DNA of 64,000 nt from Rhodoferax sp. (GTDB lineage Bacteria > Pseudomonadota > Gammaproteobacteria > Burkholderiales > Burkholderiaceae_C): NCBI GenBank assembly GCA_024235935.1, contig JACKLL010000007.1, forward strand, positions 124,001 to 188,000, written 5' to 3'. Below the pieces are notes generated by a model. That model made no database searches. It had not been told where the DNA came from and saw only the letters and a list, made by a program, of their open reading frames with translations. Positions within the stretch are counted from its first letter, which is position 1. Each line of letters opens with the position of its first letter. Positions 29,563 to 36,928 of the stretch are shown here, one piece after another. Both the position numbers and the translations under genes were made by a program.

Positions 29563-29886
29563 GGTTTGCTCCGTTGGGTCACGGGCCACCATGACCCGGT
29601 CGACCGATGGTTGCAGCCTTGCCGCGTGCCTGACACCCGCTGCGGGCATAGAAGCGGCTACCTCGGATGGCCGACCCGCAGGCCACTGTTGCCACAGCGC
29701 GCCATTGGATGCCGGTGCTTGTACCGTGGCGTATGCCATAAGGTCTAGCGCGTGGCTGGCCTTCTGGCGTTGGCGCGTCCGGCCCGCAGCCCGGATAGTT
29801 GGAGAACCCGCTGCTGCCATTGGCGATGTTTCCGGCCCATGACGGGCTCGGCGGCACGGACCGATCCATATGACCCAAGGACCCGC
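29563..29886. other. Divergent wrbA/catalase intergenic region
   Basis: A 324-bp gap between two divergent starts. I see no gene, clear palindrome or good sigma70 pair; it must carry both promoters. The unusual length for this compact window suggests regulated promoters. Confidence 0.5.
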
Positions 29887-31332
29887 ATGAACACGCTCAC
29901 ACACGCCACCGGCGCACCCGTTGCCGACAACCAGAACACCATGACCGCCGGCCCACGCGGTCCGGCCTTGCTGCAGGACATCTGGCTGCTCGAAAAACTC
30001 GCACACTTCGATCGCGAAGTCATCCCGGAGCGGCGCATGCACGCCAAGGGGTCCGGCGCCTTCGGCAGCTTCACGGTCACACACGACATCAGCCGCTACA
30101 CCAAGGCGAAGATCTTCTCGGAGATCGGCAAGCGCACCGAACTGTTCGCCCGCTTCTCGACCGTGGCCGGTGAGCGCGGCGCTGCCGATGCCGAACGCGA
30201 TATCCGGGGCTTTGCCGTGAAGTTCTATACCGAGGAAGGCAACTGGGACCTGGTGGGCAACAACACGCCGGTGTTCTTCATGCGCGATCCGCTGCGCTTC
30301 CCGGACCTGAACCATGCGATCAAGCGCGACCCGCGCAGCAACCTGCGCAGCGCCCACAGCAACTGGGACTTCTGGACCCTGCTGCCCGAAGCACTGCACC
30401 AGATCACCATCGTGATGAGCGACCGCGGCCTGCCGGACGGCTACCGCCACATGCACGGCTTCGGCAGCCATACCTTCAGCTTCATCAATGCGGCGAATGA
30501 GCGGCACTGGGTCAAGTTCCACTTCCGCTGCCAGCAGGGCATCCGCAACCTGACCGATGCGCAGGCCGAGGCCCTGGTTGCGAAGGACCGCGAAAGTGCG
30601 CAGCGTGACCTGTTCAACGCCATCGAACGCGGCGAGCATCCGCGCTGGACGCTGCTGATCCAGGTGATGAGCGAGCAACAGGCGCAGCACGCGCCGTTCA
30701 ACCCCTTCGACCTGAGCAAGGTCTGGCCGCATGGCGACTATCCGCTGATCGAGGTCGGCGAGATGACGCTCGACCGTAATCCCGAGAACTACTTCGCCGA
30801 GGTCGAGCAGGCCGCGTTCTCGCCCGCCAACGTGGTGCCGGGTATCGGGTTTTCGCCCGACAAGATGCTGCAGGCACGGCTGTTCTCGTATGGCGACACC
30901 CAGCGCTACCGGCTGGGCGTGAATTTCAACCAGATTCCGGTCAATGCGCCGAAGTGTCCGTTCCACAGCTACCACCGCGATGGCGCGATGCGGGTGGACG
31001 ACAACCGGGGCCGCACCATCGGCTACGAACCCAACAGCGCCGGGCAGTGGCAGGACCAGCCGGCACTGAACGAGCCGCCGCTGGCGTTGCAAGGTGCGGC
31101 CGACCATTGGGACCACAAGGTCGACACCGACTACTACTCGCAGCCCGGCGCATTGTTCCGCCTGATGACCCCTGCCCAGCAGCAGGCCCTGTTCGACAAC
31201 ACCGCGCGTGCACTCGGCGATGCGGGAGCGGCCGTAAAGCAGCGCCACGTGGCGAACTGCAGCCTGGCCGATCCGGCCTATGGTGCAGGGGTGGCCGCGG
31301 CCCTGGCGCGGCTTTCAGCAGCGACCACCTGA
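29887..31332 (+). CDS. katA: Catalase (small-subunit monofunctional heme catalase)
   Basis: A 481-residue catalase, dismutating H2O2. The distal His is in 'RRMHAKGSGAFG' (His ~52), distal Asn region in 'GNWDLVGNNTPVFFMRDP', and the proximal heme Tyr is in 'RLFSYGDTQRYRLG' (~334). Length and 'NFNQIPVNAPKCPFHSYHRDG' fit clade-3 enzymes such as KatA. With katG possibly broken at 8.9-11.1 kb, this may be the main catalase of the window. It is divergent from wrbA and convergent with the FixJ-type gene. Confidence 0.95.
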   Translation: MNTLTHATGAPVADNQNTMTAGPRGPALLQDIWLLEKLAHFDREVIPERRMHAKGSGAFGSFTVTHDISRYTKAKIFSEIGKRTELFARFSTVAGERGAADAERDIRGFAVKFYTEEGNWDLVGNNTPVFFMRDPLRFPDLNHAIKRDPRSNLRSAHSNWDFWTLLPEALHQITIVMSDRGLPDGYRHMHGFGSHTFSFINAANERHWVKFHFRCQQGIRNLTDAQAEALVAKDRESAQRDLFNAIERGEHPRWTLLIQVMSEQQAQHAPFNPFDLSKVWPHGDYPLIEVGEMTLDRNPENYFAEVEQAAFSPANVVPGIGFSPDKMLQARLFSYGDTQRYRLGVNFNQIPVNAPKCPFHSYHRDGAMRVDDNRGRTIGYEPNSAGQWQDQPALNEPPLALQGAADHWDHKVDTDYYSQPGALFRLMTPAQQQALFDNTARALGDAGAAVKQRHVANCSLADPAYGAGVAAALARLSAATT

Positions 31333-31333
31333 C

Positions 31334-31358
31334 GCGGCGCATGCAGGGTACGCGCCGC
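31334..31358. terminator. Hairpin after the catalase gene
   Basis: GCGGCGC (31334-31340) and GCGCCGC (31352-31358), 11-base loop, between convergent genes. No T-run. Confidence 0.4.
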
Positions 31359-31378
31359 TGCGGCGCGCATCCCCGGGC

Positions 31379-32008
31379 TCAGTGGCTGCGGGCCTGCACC
31401 AGACCGAGCTGTGCGGCAAACAGCACCAGCTCGGGCAGCGAGCGGGCCTGCATCTTCTCCATGGCGTGGCGGCGGTGGACCTTGACGGTGATCTCGCTGG
31501 TGCCGAGCTCGGCGGCCACCTGCTTGTTCAGCTGGCCGTTCACCACACCCAGCATGACCTCGCGCTCACGCGCCGTCAGCCGCTCGTAGCGCTGGGCCAC
31601 ATCGGCCCGCACCGCGCGTTCGCGCCGGGCCGCGGCATCGACCACCAGGGCCTTGTGCACGACGCGCAGCATCTCGTCGTTGTCGAATGGCTTGGTCAGG
31701 AACTCGTAGGCGCCGGACTTGATGGCTTCGACGCCCATCTTGACCGTCGCGTGCCCGGTCAGATAGATGATGGGCATGGCAATGCCGCGATCGGCCAGAT
31801 CCTGCTGGACCCGGAATCCGCTTTCACGCTGCAGCCGGATGTCGAGGATCAGGCAGGCGGGCTGGTCCAGTCGCATGCCGGCCAGAAACTCCTCGGCGCT
31901 GGCAAAGGTCAGTGGATGCAATCCTTCCGAGCGCAGCAGGCTGCCCAGCGCCTGGCGCACCGGCGCGTCGTCATCGACGACATGGATGGTTCCGACGCTG
32001 GATGCCAT
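31379..32008 (-). CDS. FixJ-type response regulator (receiver + LuxR HTH)
   Basis: A 209-residue two-component regulator. The receiver has the acidic pair in 'HVVDDDAPV', phosphoacceptor Asp in 'CLILDIRL' (~53) and Lys in 'FLTKPF'. The C-terminal LuxR/FixJ HTH is 'LTAREREVMLGVVNGQLNKQVAAELGTSEITVKVHR' in pattern (residues ~140-200). It starts three bases after the stop of the OhrR-like gene on the same strand, so the two are probably cotranscribed. The histidine kinase at 33.0 kb is the obvious candidate partner. Confidence 0.9.
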   Translation of the reverse strand: MASSVGTIHVVDDDAPVRQALGSLLRSEGLHPLTFASAEEFLAGMRLDQPACLILDIRLQRESGFRVQQDLADRGIAMPIIYLTGHATVKMGVEAIKSGAYEFLTKPFDNDEMLRVVHKALVVDAAARRERAVRADVAQRYERLTAREREVMLGVVNGQLNKQVAAELGTSEITVKVHRRHAMEKMQARSLPELVLFAAQLGLVQARSH

Positions 32009-32011
32009 GGT

Positions 32012-32485
32012 TCAGGCCGCCCTGAACAGCCGCTCGCGCAGCATCAGCAACTGGTCCCGCAGCGATTGCAGCTCCTGCGCACTGCAGCCGCTGGCCTCGG
32101 CCACGCCGTTGTAGACGGCGCGGGCACGCTTGCGCAGTGCCCGGCCCTGGGGCGTCAGCGCGACCAGCACCTTGCGCTCGTCCACCCGGTCGCGCGTGCG
32201 CAGCACCAGGCCTTGCACCTCCATGCGCTTGAGCAGCGGTGTCAAGGTCGGCGAGTCGAGAAAAAGACGTGCACTGATCTCGGACACGGTCAATGCGCCC
32301 GACTCCCACAGCACCAGCAGGACCAGGTATTGCGGATACGTGACGCCCAGATCCTGCAGCAACTGCCGATAGACCTTGCCCATGGCCAGGTGGGTCGAGT
32401 ACAGCGCGAAGCACAGCTGCTCGCCCAGCAAGGGCGCCTCCGGTTCCAGCATCGTGGTTGACATGTCGGAAGCGGTTTTCGTCAT
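32012..32485 (-). CDS. MarR family regulator, OhrR-like
   Basis: A 157-residue winged-helix repressor. The N-terminal block 'LLGEQLCFALYSTHLAM' carries the single cysteine that senses organic hydroperoxides in OhrR, and 'VTYPQYLVLLVLWE' and 'DSPTLTPLLKRME' are the OhrR dimer/HTH blocks. No ohr gene is adjacent; the neighbours are catalase, WrbA and two-component genes. A second in-frame ATG at 32464 is possible. It shares a 158-bp upstream region with the divergent receiver gene. Confidence 0.85.
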   Translation of the reverse strand: MTKTASDMSTTMLEPEAPLLGEQLCFALYSTHLAMGKVYRQLLQDLGVTYPQYLVLLVLWESGALTVSEISARLFLDSPTLTPLLKRMEVQGLVLRTRDRVDERKVLVALTPQGRALRKRARAVYNGVAEASGCSAQELQSLRDQLLMLRERLFRAA

Positions 32486-32566
32486 GGCGCAGATATTACC
32501 TCGCACGCGACTCAATCGCAAACAAAAAATGCAGAGGGCCTGCCGACGGCGCTCAGCGAGATGCAC

Positions 32567-32592
32567 CCTATACCAAAGGTCAATGTGCACCG
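32567..32592 (+). promoter_or_regulatory. Motif shared with the region upstream of the LuxR-type gene
   Basis: CCTATACCAAAGGTCAAT at 32567-32584 followed by GTGCACC; a close copy (CCTATACCAAGAGTCAAT then TGCACC) is at 34868-34890. Both copies lie upstream of response-regulator genes on the + strand, at 52 bp and 136 bp from the proposed starts. A common activator or sigma factor site is likely. Confidence 0.5.
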
Positions 32593-32643
32593 TGCAGGTG
32601 CGGTGATAGGATTTTTCATCGAAGCCCATCGGAGATACGCTGC

Positions 32644-33045
32644 GTGTCCCTGTCCCTGTACGGTCCGCGGAATTCCAGATTGGTGTCCGTCGTGGACGAT
32701 GACGAATCCGTCCGCCGCGGCCTGTGCAATCTGCTGCGCTCACTGGGTTACGAAGCACGCGACTTTGCCTCCGGCCAGGCATTCCTGCAAAGCCCCCACC
32801 TCGCAAGGACAGGCTGCCTGCTGCTGGACGTCGTGATGTCCGGCATGAGCGGGCCGGAACTGCAGCGACAACTGCGCGCCCTGGGCAAGAACTTCCCCAC
32901 CATCTTCATCACGGCCTACGTCGACGCCGCAACCGAGGAAAGCGTGCGGCGGGCCGGTGCGATCGGCTTCCTGTGCAAGCCCTTCAGCGAGGACGCGCTG
33001 ACCGTGCTGATCGACAGCGCATTTGCAGAGCATGGCCCCGCCTGA
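32644..33045 (+). CDS. Single-domain response regulator (receiver only)
   Basis: A 133-residue receiver with no output domain: acidic residues in 'VVDDDESVRRGL', phosphoacceptor Asp in 'CLLLDVVMSGMSG' and Lys in 'FLCKPFSEDAL', all intact. It likely works as a phosphate relay or sink or by protein contact. I chose GTG at 32644, which follows CGGAG; the frame upstream encodes unrelated Arg-rich sequence. It overlaps the histidine kinase gene by 14 bp, so the two are coupled. Confidence 0.82.
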   Translation: MSLSLYGPRNSRLVSVVDDDESVRRGLCNLLRSLGYEARDFASGQAFLQSPHLARTGCLLLDVVMSGMSGPELQRQLRALGKNFPTIFITAYVDAATEESVRRAGAIGFLCKPFSEDALTVLIDSAFAEHGPA

Positions 33046-34810
33046 TGACAAGCGCGTGACGCCACCACCGCCGCGCGCCACGGGAAGCGCCACGGCAACG
33101 CCGTTTGCGGCAAAATCACCGCCACGCCCGATGACCGCCATGTCCACCGACGCCTCCAACGACCTCCAGATGGCCATGACCGTGGCGAGGATCACGCAGG
33201 CGCTGTCACAGGAGATCGTGCTGGAAAACCTGGTGCGCACCTTGCTGCGCCTGGCGCTGGAAGTATGCGGCGCACAGCGGGGAACCCTGATCACCCGCCA
33301 ACTGGGCAACACCTTGCGAACAGAGGCCTGTGCCCGAACCGGGCCCGCGGGCCTGTCCGTTCAGATGTCGGGGCTGCCCCCTGCAGCGGATGAGGTTCCC
33401 TTGTCCTTGCTGGACACGGTGATCCGCAGCCGCGAAGCCATGCGCTGCAGTATCGACGAAGCCCGCATGTCGCATGCCGACGACCCCTACCTGCAGCAGG
33501 CGCTGCCCCATTCGCTGTGCTGCCTGCCGATGTGCAAGCAGTCCGAGGTGGTGGGTGTCCTGTACCTGGAGCACGCATTGCCGGCAGGCGACGCGGTGCA
33601 GGCCCAGTTTGCCCTGCTGCAACTGCTGGCGGCGCAGGCGGCCATTTCGCTGGAGAACGCCCGGCAGTATGCGCAGCTGGTCGAGGAGAACGCCTTGCGG
33701 CGGCAGGCGGAACAAACGATGCGGCGCAGTGAGGAATGGCTGGCCCTGGGCCAGCGCATCAGCCATACGGGCACCTTTCGGTTCAACCACCGCAGCGGCG
33801 CGCTCGACTGGTCGGACGAGCACTTCAGGATCTTCGGCTGGGAGCCCGGCACGGTGACACCCTCGGGCAAGCTGGCGTTTTCACGCGTGCATCCGCAGGA
33901 CCGCGGGCGCTTCGCCCAGGCCCGGGCAGACATCAGCCAGCGCGACCTGCAGGTCGACCTGGAGTTCCGCATCGTGATTCCCGAGCGGGGGGTTCGGCAC
34001 GTCGTTGCGCGCGGCTGGCGCACGGGCGACGAGGAGGTCGGCACGCTGACCGACGTGACCGAAGTGAAGGCCGCCGAGTCGGCCCTGCGTGCGGCCCAAA
34101 GCGATCTGGCACATGTGTCACGGGTGGCCGTGATGGGCGAGCTGGCGACCTCCATTGCCCACGAAGTCAACCAGCCGCTGACAGCCATCGTGACCAATGC
34201 CGGCGCGAGCCTGCGCTGGCTGGCACGTTCCGAGCCCAACCTGGAGGAGGCTCGCACCGGCCTGAAGGACATCGTGCAGGAGGGACAGCGCCTCGGCCAG
34301 GTCATTCGCGGCCTGCGGGCGCTTGTCAAGAAGCAGGATCCGGTGTTTGCGGGGTTCGAACTCCAGGAAGCGATCGAGCAGGCGCTGATGCTGATCCGGA
34401 CCGAACTCGACCTGCACCAGGTGATCGTGCGGCTGCCGGACCCTGCTCCAGGCATCCAGGCCTATGGCGACCGGATACAGATCCAGCAGGTGATGCTGAA
34501 CCTGATGCTCAACGCCGCTGAAGCCATGGCTCAGGTCGAGGGGCGGCCGCGGGAACTCGGCATCTCGGTCATGGCCGTACCCGGGGGCAGGGTCCAGGTC
34601 AGCATCAGTGACAGCGGGCCCGGTCTGAGCCAGGCGTCGCGCGACCGGGTGTTCGAATCGTTCTACTCGACCAAGACCAATGGCCTGGGCATGGGCCTGC
34701 CGATCAGCCGCGCTCTGATCGAAAGCCATGGCGGGCGCATCTGGGCGGATGCCGGCAGCCCCCACGGCGCGATATTCAGCTTCGAGCTGCCAGCGCTTCC
34801 CGGCAACTGA
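33032..34810 (+). CDS. GAF-PAS sensor histidine kinase
   Basis: A ~592-residue soluble kinase without membrane segments. A GAF domain (~residues 60-210, 'GAQRGTLITRQLG', 'SLCCLPMCKQSEVVGVLYLEH') is followed by a coiled linker, a PAS domain ('TGTFRFNHRSGALDWSDEHF'), a HisKA domain with the phosphorylatable His in 'SIAHEVNQPLTAI' (~377) and an HATPase domain ('VMLNLMLNAAEAM', 'DSGPGL', 'GLGMGLPISR'). The GAF-PAS-kinase order matches the C-terminal part of giant trifunctional Ser/Thr kinase-ATPase-sensor kinases. An ATG at 33131 is an alternative start. Confidence 0.9.
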   Translation: MAPPDDKRVTPPPPRATGSATATPFAAKSPPRPMTAMSTDASNDLQMAMTVARITQALSQEIVLENLVRTLLRLALEVCGAQRGTLITRQLGNTLRTEACARTGPAGLSVQMSGLPPAADEVPLSLLDTVIRSREAMRCSIDEARMSHADDPYLQQALPHSLCCLPMCKQSEVVGVLYLEHALPAGDAVQAQFALLQLLAAQAAISLENARQYAQLVEENALRRQAEQTMRRSEEWLALGQRISHTGTFRFNHRSGALDWSDEHFRIFGWEPGTVTPSGKLAFSRVHPQDRGRFAQARADISQRDLQVDLEFRIVIPERGVRHVVARGWRTGDEEVGTLTDVTEVKAAESALRAAQSDLAHVSRVAVMGELATSIAHEVNQPLTAIVTNAGASLRWLARSEPNLEEARTGLKDIVQEGQRLGQVIRGLRALVKKQDPVFAGFELQEAIEQALMLIRTELDLHQVIVRLPDPAPGIQAYGDRIQIQQVMLNLMLNAAEAMAQVEGRPRELGISVMAVPGGRVQVSISDSGPGLSQASRDRVFESFYSTKTNGLGMGLPISRALIESHGGRIWADAGSPHGAIFSFELPALPGN

Positions 34811-34858
34811 GCCGAAACAGGCCGGCGCAACACGCGCCATACACCGCTGCACTGCTAC

Positions 34859-34878
34859 CTTGGTATGCCTATACCAAG
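34859..34878. promoter_or_regulatory. Perfect inverted repeat upstream of the LuxR-type gene
   Basis: CTTGGTAT (34859-34866), 4 bp, ATACCAAG (34871-34878): perfect 8-bp arms with a 20-bp overall footprint, typical of a dimeric HTH operator. It overlaps the motif shared with 32567-32592. It lies 49 bp after the kinase stop and 148 bp before the LuxR-type ATG. Confidence 0.6.
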
Positions 34879-35025
34879 AGTCAATTGCACCGGGATCACC
34901 GTGGCGATACGCTGGCGACTTACGACACGCAAGGATGCGACAGGTCCTCGCCGGGACCGGACGCTCACCTTGACGGAACATGCTGTCACACCACGGGCAC
35001 CGCCCCCCACAGGAGCTCGCACACC

Positions 35026-35796
35026 ATGCTGCAATCCATGACGCCCCCCCGGATACGGGTCCATATCCATCATCAGGATCCTCTGATCCGTGTCGGCCTG
35101 CACGCCGCACTGGCCACGCAGCCGGAATTCGATGTCACCGCGGAAGGCCCGGTCCCGCGCAGCGGCGCCAGCCCGGGCCATGGAACGATCGACGTACTGG
35201 TCACCGACCATGCACATGCAATTCACCTCCTGCACAGCGCAAGCGATGGCCTGCATGCGGCCGTTCGGCCGCCCGGCAACGCAACACGCATGCGGATTCT
35301 GGTGGTCACTTCGCTGACGGGCGAACATCAGATCCGACAGGCCGTCATGGCAGGTGTCGCAGGCTACGTCGTCCAGGGTGGCACGCTGGACACGTACGTC
35401 GACGCGGTGCGGGCACTCGGGCAAGGCATGCGCTACGTGTGCCGCCGTGCCTCGCAGGAGCTGATGGAGAGCGTGTCGCAGGCCACGCTGACCACGCGCG
35501 AACGCGAAGTGCTGTGTCCGCTGGTGCGAGGGCTGGCGAACAAGGCGATTGCACGGGAGCTCGGCATCTCGGTGGGAACCGTCAAGGTCCATGTGCGCGC
35601 CATCCTCGACAAGCTGCAGGCAAGCTCGCGCACGCAGGCCGCGTCGGTCGCCGTCCAGCGCGGTCTGATCGAAGCGGCTGCCGGCCAGCCAGAGGCGCAT
35701 CGTGGCGCACGGCAAGTGGCCGTCAGCTTGCGCGAGACCCGACCGCCGATGCCGCGCAACCGTCCCGCCCATGCGCACTCGGCCCATGCCGCATAG
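35026..35796 (+). CDS. LuxR/NarL-type regulator with degenerate receiver
   Basis: A 256-residue protein laid out as a NarL-type response regulator. The receiver-like half lacks the normal acidic pair (the strand reads 'VHIHHQDPLIRVGL') and the conserved Lys ('GVAGYVVQGG' in place of 'GYLLK'), though an Asp remains at the acceptor strand ('DVLVTDHAHA'). The LuxR HTH is normal ('LTTREREVLCPLVRGLANKAIARELGISVGTVKVH' in pattern). A ~50-residue Arg/Pro/His-rich tail follows. The start at 35026 has AGGAG upstream. It probably acts without standard phosphorylation. Confidence 0.85.
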   Translation: MLQSMTPPRIRVHIHHQDPLIRVGLHAALATQPEFDVTAEGPVPRSGASPGHGTIDVLVTDHAHAIHLLHSASDGLHAAVRPPGNATRMRILVVTSLTGEHQIRQAVMAGVAGYVVQGGTLDTYVDAVRALGQGMRYVCRRASQELMESVSQATLTTREREVLCPLVRGLANKAIARELGISVGTVKVHVRAILDKLQASSRTQAASVAVQRGLIEAAAGQPEAHRGARQVAVSLRETRPPMPRNRPAHAHSAHAA

Positions 35797-35948
35797 CGGC
35801 GACCCGGCCCGGCTACCCCATCTGGCATAGCCGATCCTCGTCCCCCATCGGCATGCCCCCGCCGATACCGCCCATCAGAATTTGCCTGCACGCCGACGTG
35901 CGCGCACATCGGAAACCATCCCCTCACCCCATCCATCGGAGTATCGCC

Positions 35949-36602
35949 ATGCCCATCACCGCCAAAGCCCAACCCGGCGCCAAATTGCTGACCCCCAAGG
36001 ATCACACCCTGATCATGATCGACTTCCAGTCGCAGATGGCTTTTGCCACCCACTCCATCGACGCGGTCGTGCTGCGCAACAACGCCGGCCTGGTGGCCAG
36101 CGCCGCCGCCGGATTCGACGCCTCCACCATCCTGACCACGGTTGCCGAGAAGAGCTTCTCCGGCCCCATGTTCGAAGAGGTGACGGCCCCCTTCCCCGGC
36201 ATGAAGCTGCTCGACCGCACCTCGATGAACACCTGGGAGGATGCGGCCGTCATCAAACGCGTCAATGAAATCGGCAAGGACCGCATCGTGCTGGCCGGCC
36301 TGTGGACCAGCGTGTGCATCGTCGGGCCGGCGCTGTCGGCCCTCGACCAGGGCTTTCAGGTCTATGTGATCGCCGATGCCTGCGGCGACGTGTCGCTGGA
36401 GGCGCACAACCGCGCCATGGACCGCATGGTGCAGGCCGGCGCACAGCCGATGACATCGGTGCAATACCTGCTGGAAATGCAGCGCGACTGGGCCCGCACC
36501 GGGACCTACGACATGACCACCGGCGTGGCCCGCAAGTTCGCCGGCGGCTACGGTCTGGGCATCACCTATGCCAAGACCATGTTCGGCGCCCACGAGGGCT
36601 GA
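35949..36602 (+). CDS. Isochorismatase-family cysteine hydrolase (YcaC-like)
   Basis: A 217-residue hydrolase. The catalytic triad is visible as Asp in 'LIMIDFQSQMAF', Lys in 'VAEKSFSGP' and Cys in 'TSVCIVGPALSA' (~123). The long C-terminal extension ('WARTGTYDMTTGVARKFAGGYG') matches YcaC-like octameric hydrolases of unknown substrate. It is the first gene of a five-gene run (to 40922), 14 bp upstream of the XapX gene. Confidence 0.88.
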   Translation: MPITAKAQPGAKLLTPKDHTLIMIDFQSQMAFATHSIDAVVLRNNAGLVASAAAGFDASTILTTVAEKSFSGPMFEEVTAPFPGMKLLDRTSMNTWEDAAVIKRVNEIGKDRIVLAGLWTSVCIVGPALSALDQGFQVYVIADACGDVSLEAHNRAMDRMVQAGAQPMTSVQYLLEMQRDWARTGTYDMTTGVARKFAGGYGLGITYAKTMFGAHEG

Positions 36603-36616
36603 AGCAGGGCCCACCC

Positions 36617-36928
36617 ATGAAACCCTACCTGCTTTCACTGGCGGTCGGCCTGCTGGTCGGCGCGATCTACAGCATGTTCGGCGTGCGCTCACCCGCACCG
36701 CCGGTGATTGCACTGGTGGGTTTGCTCGGCATCCTGGCCGGGGAGCAGATCCCGCCGCTGGTGCAGCACCTGCTCAAGACCGAGACAAGGGCCACCTCAT
36801 GGCTGCAGCACCAGGTCCGGCCCCACATGTTCGGCGAATTGCCGCGCTGCGCAACGGACACCGCCGTGGCCCAGGCCGGCAAGCCGGTCGACACCCCACC
36901 GCTCACGAAGGACCGCCACCATGGCTGA
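36617..36928 (+). CDS. XapX domain-containing small membrane protein
   Basis: A 103-residue protein with two hydrophobic helices matching XapX/DUF1427 ('YLLSLAVGLLVGAIYSMFGVRSPAPP', then 'VIALVGLLGILAGEQIPP'; both blocks are seen in the first 50 residues). The C-terminal half is soluble and unconserved. XapX is named for its presence in xanthosine-phosphorylase operons; its role is not established. It overlaps the amidohydrolase start by 8 bp. Confidence 0.85.
   Translation: MKPYLLSLAVGLLVGAIYSMFGVRSPAPPVIALVGLLGILAGEQIPPLVQHLLKTETRATSWLQHQVRPHMFGELPRCATDTAVAQAGKPVDTPPLTKDRHHG

Noticed and set aside
28957..31248. Extended minus-strand frame reaching from wrbA through the catalase gene
   Set aside because: Only the last 201 codons match WrbA; the rest is antisense to catalase. 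The WrbA start at 29562 is clear.
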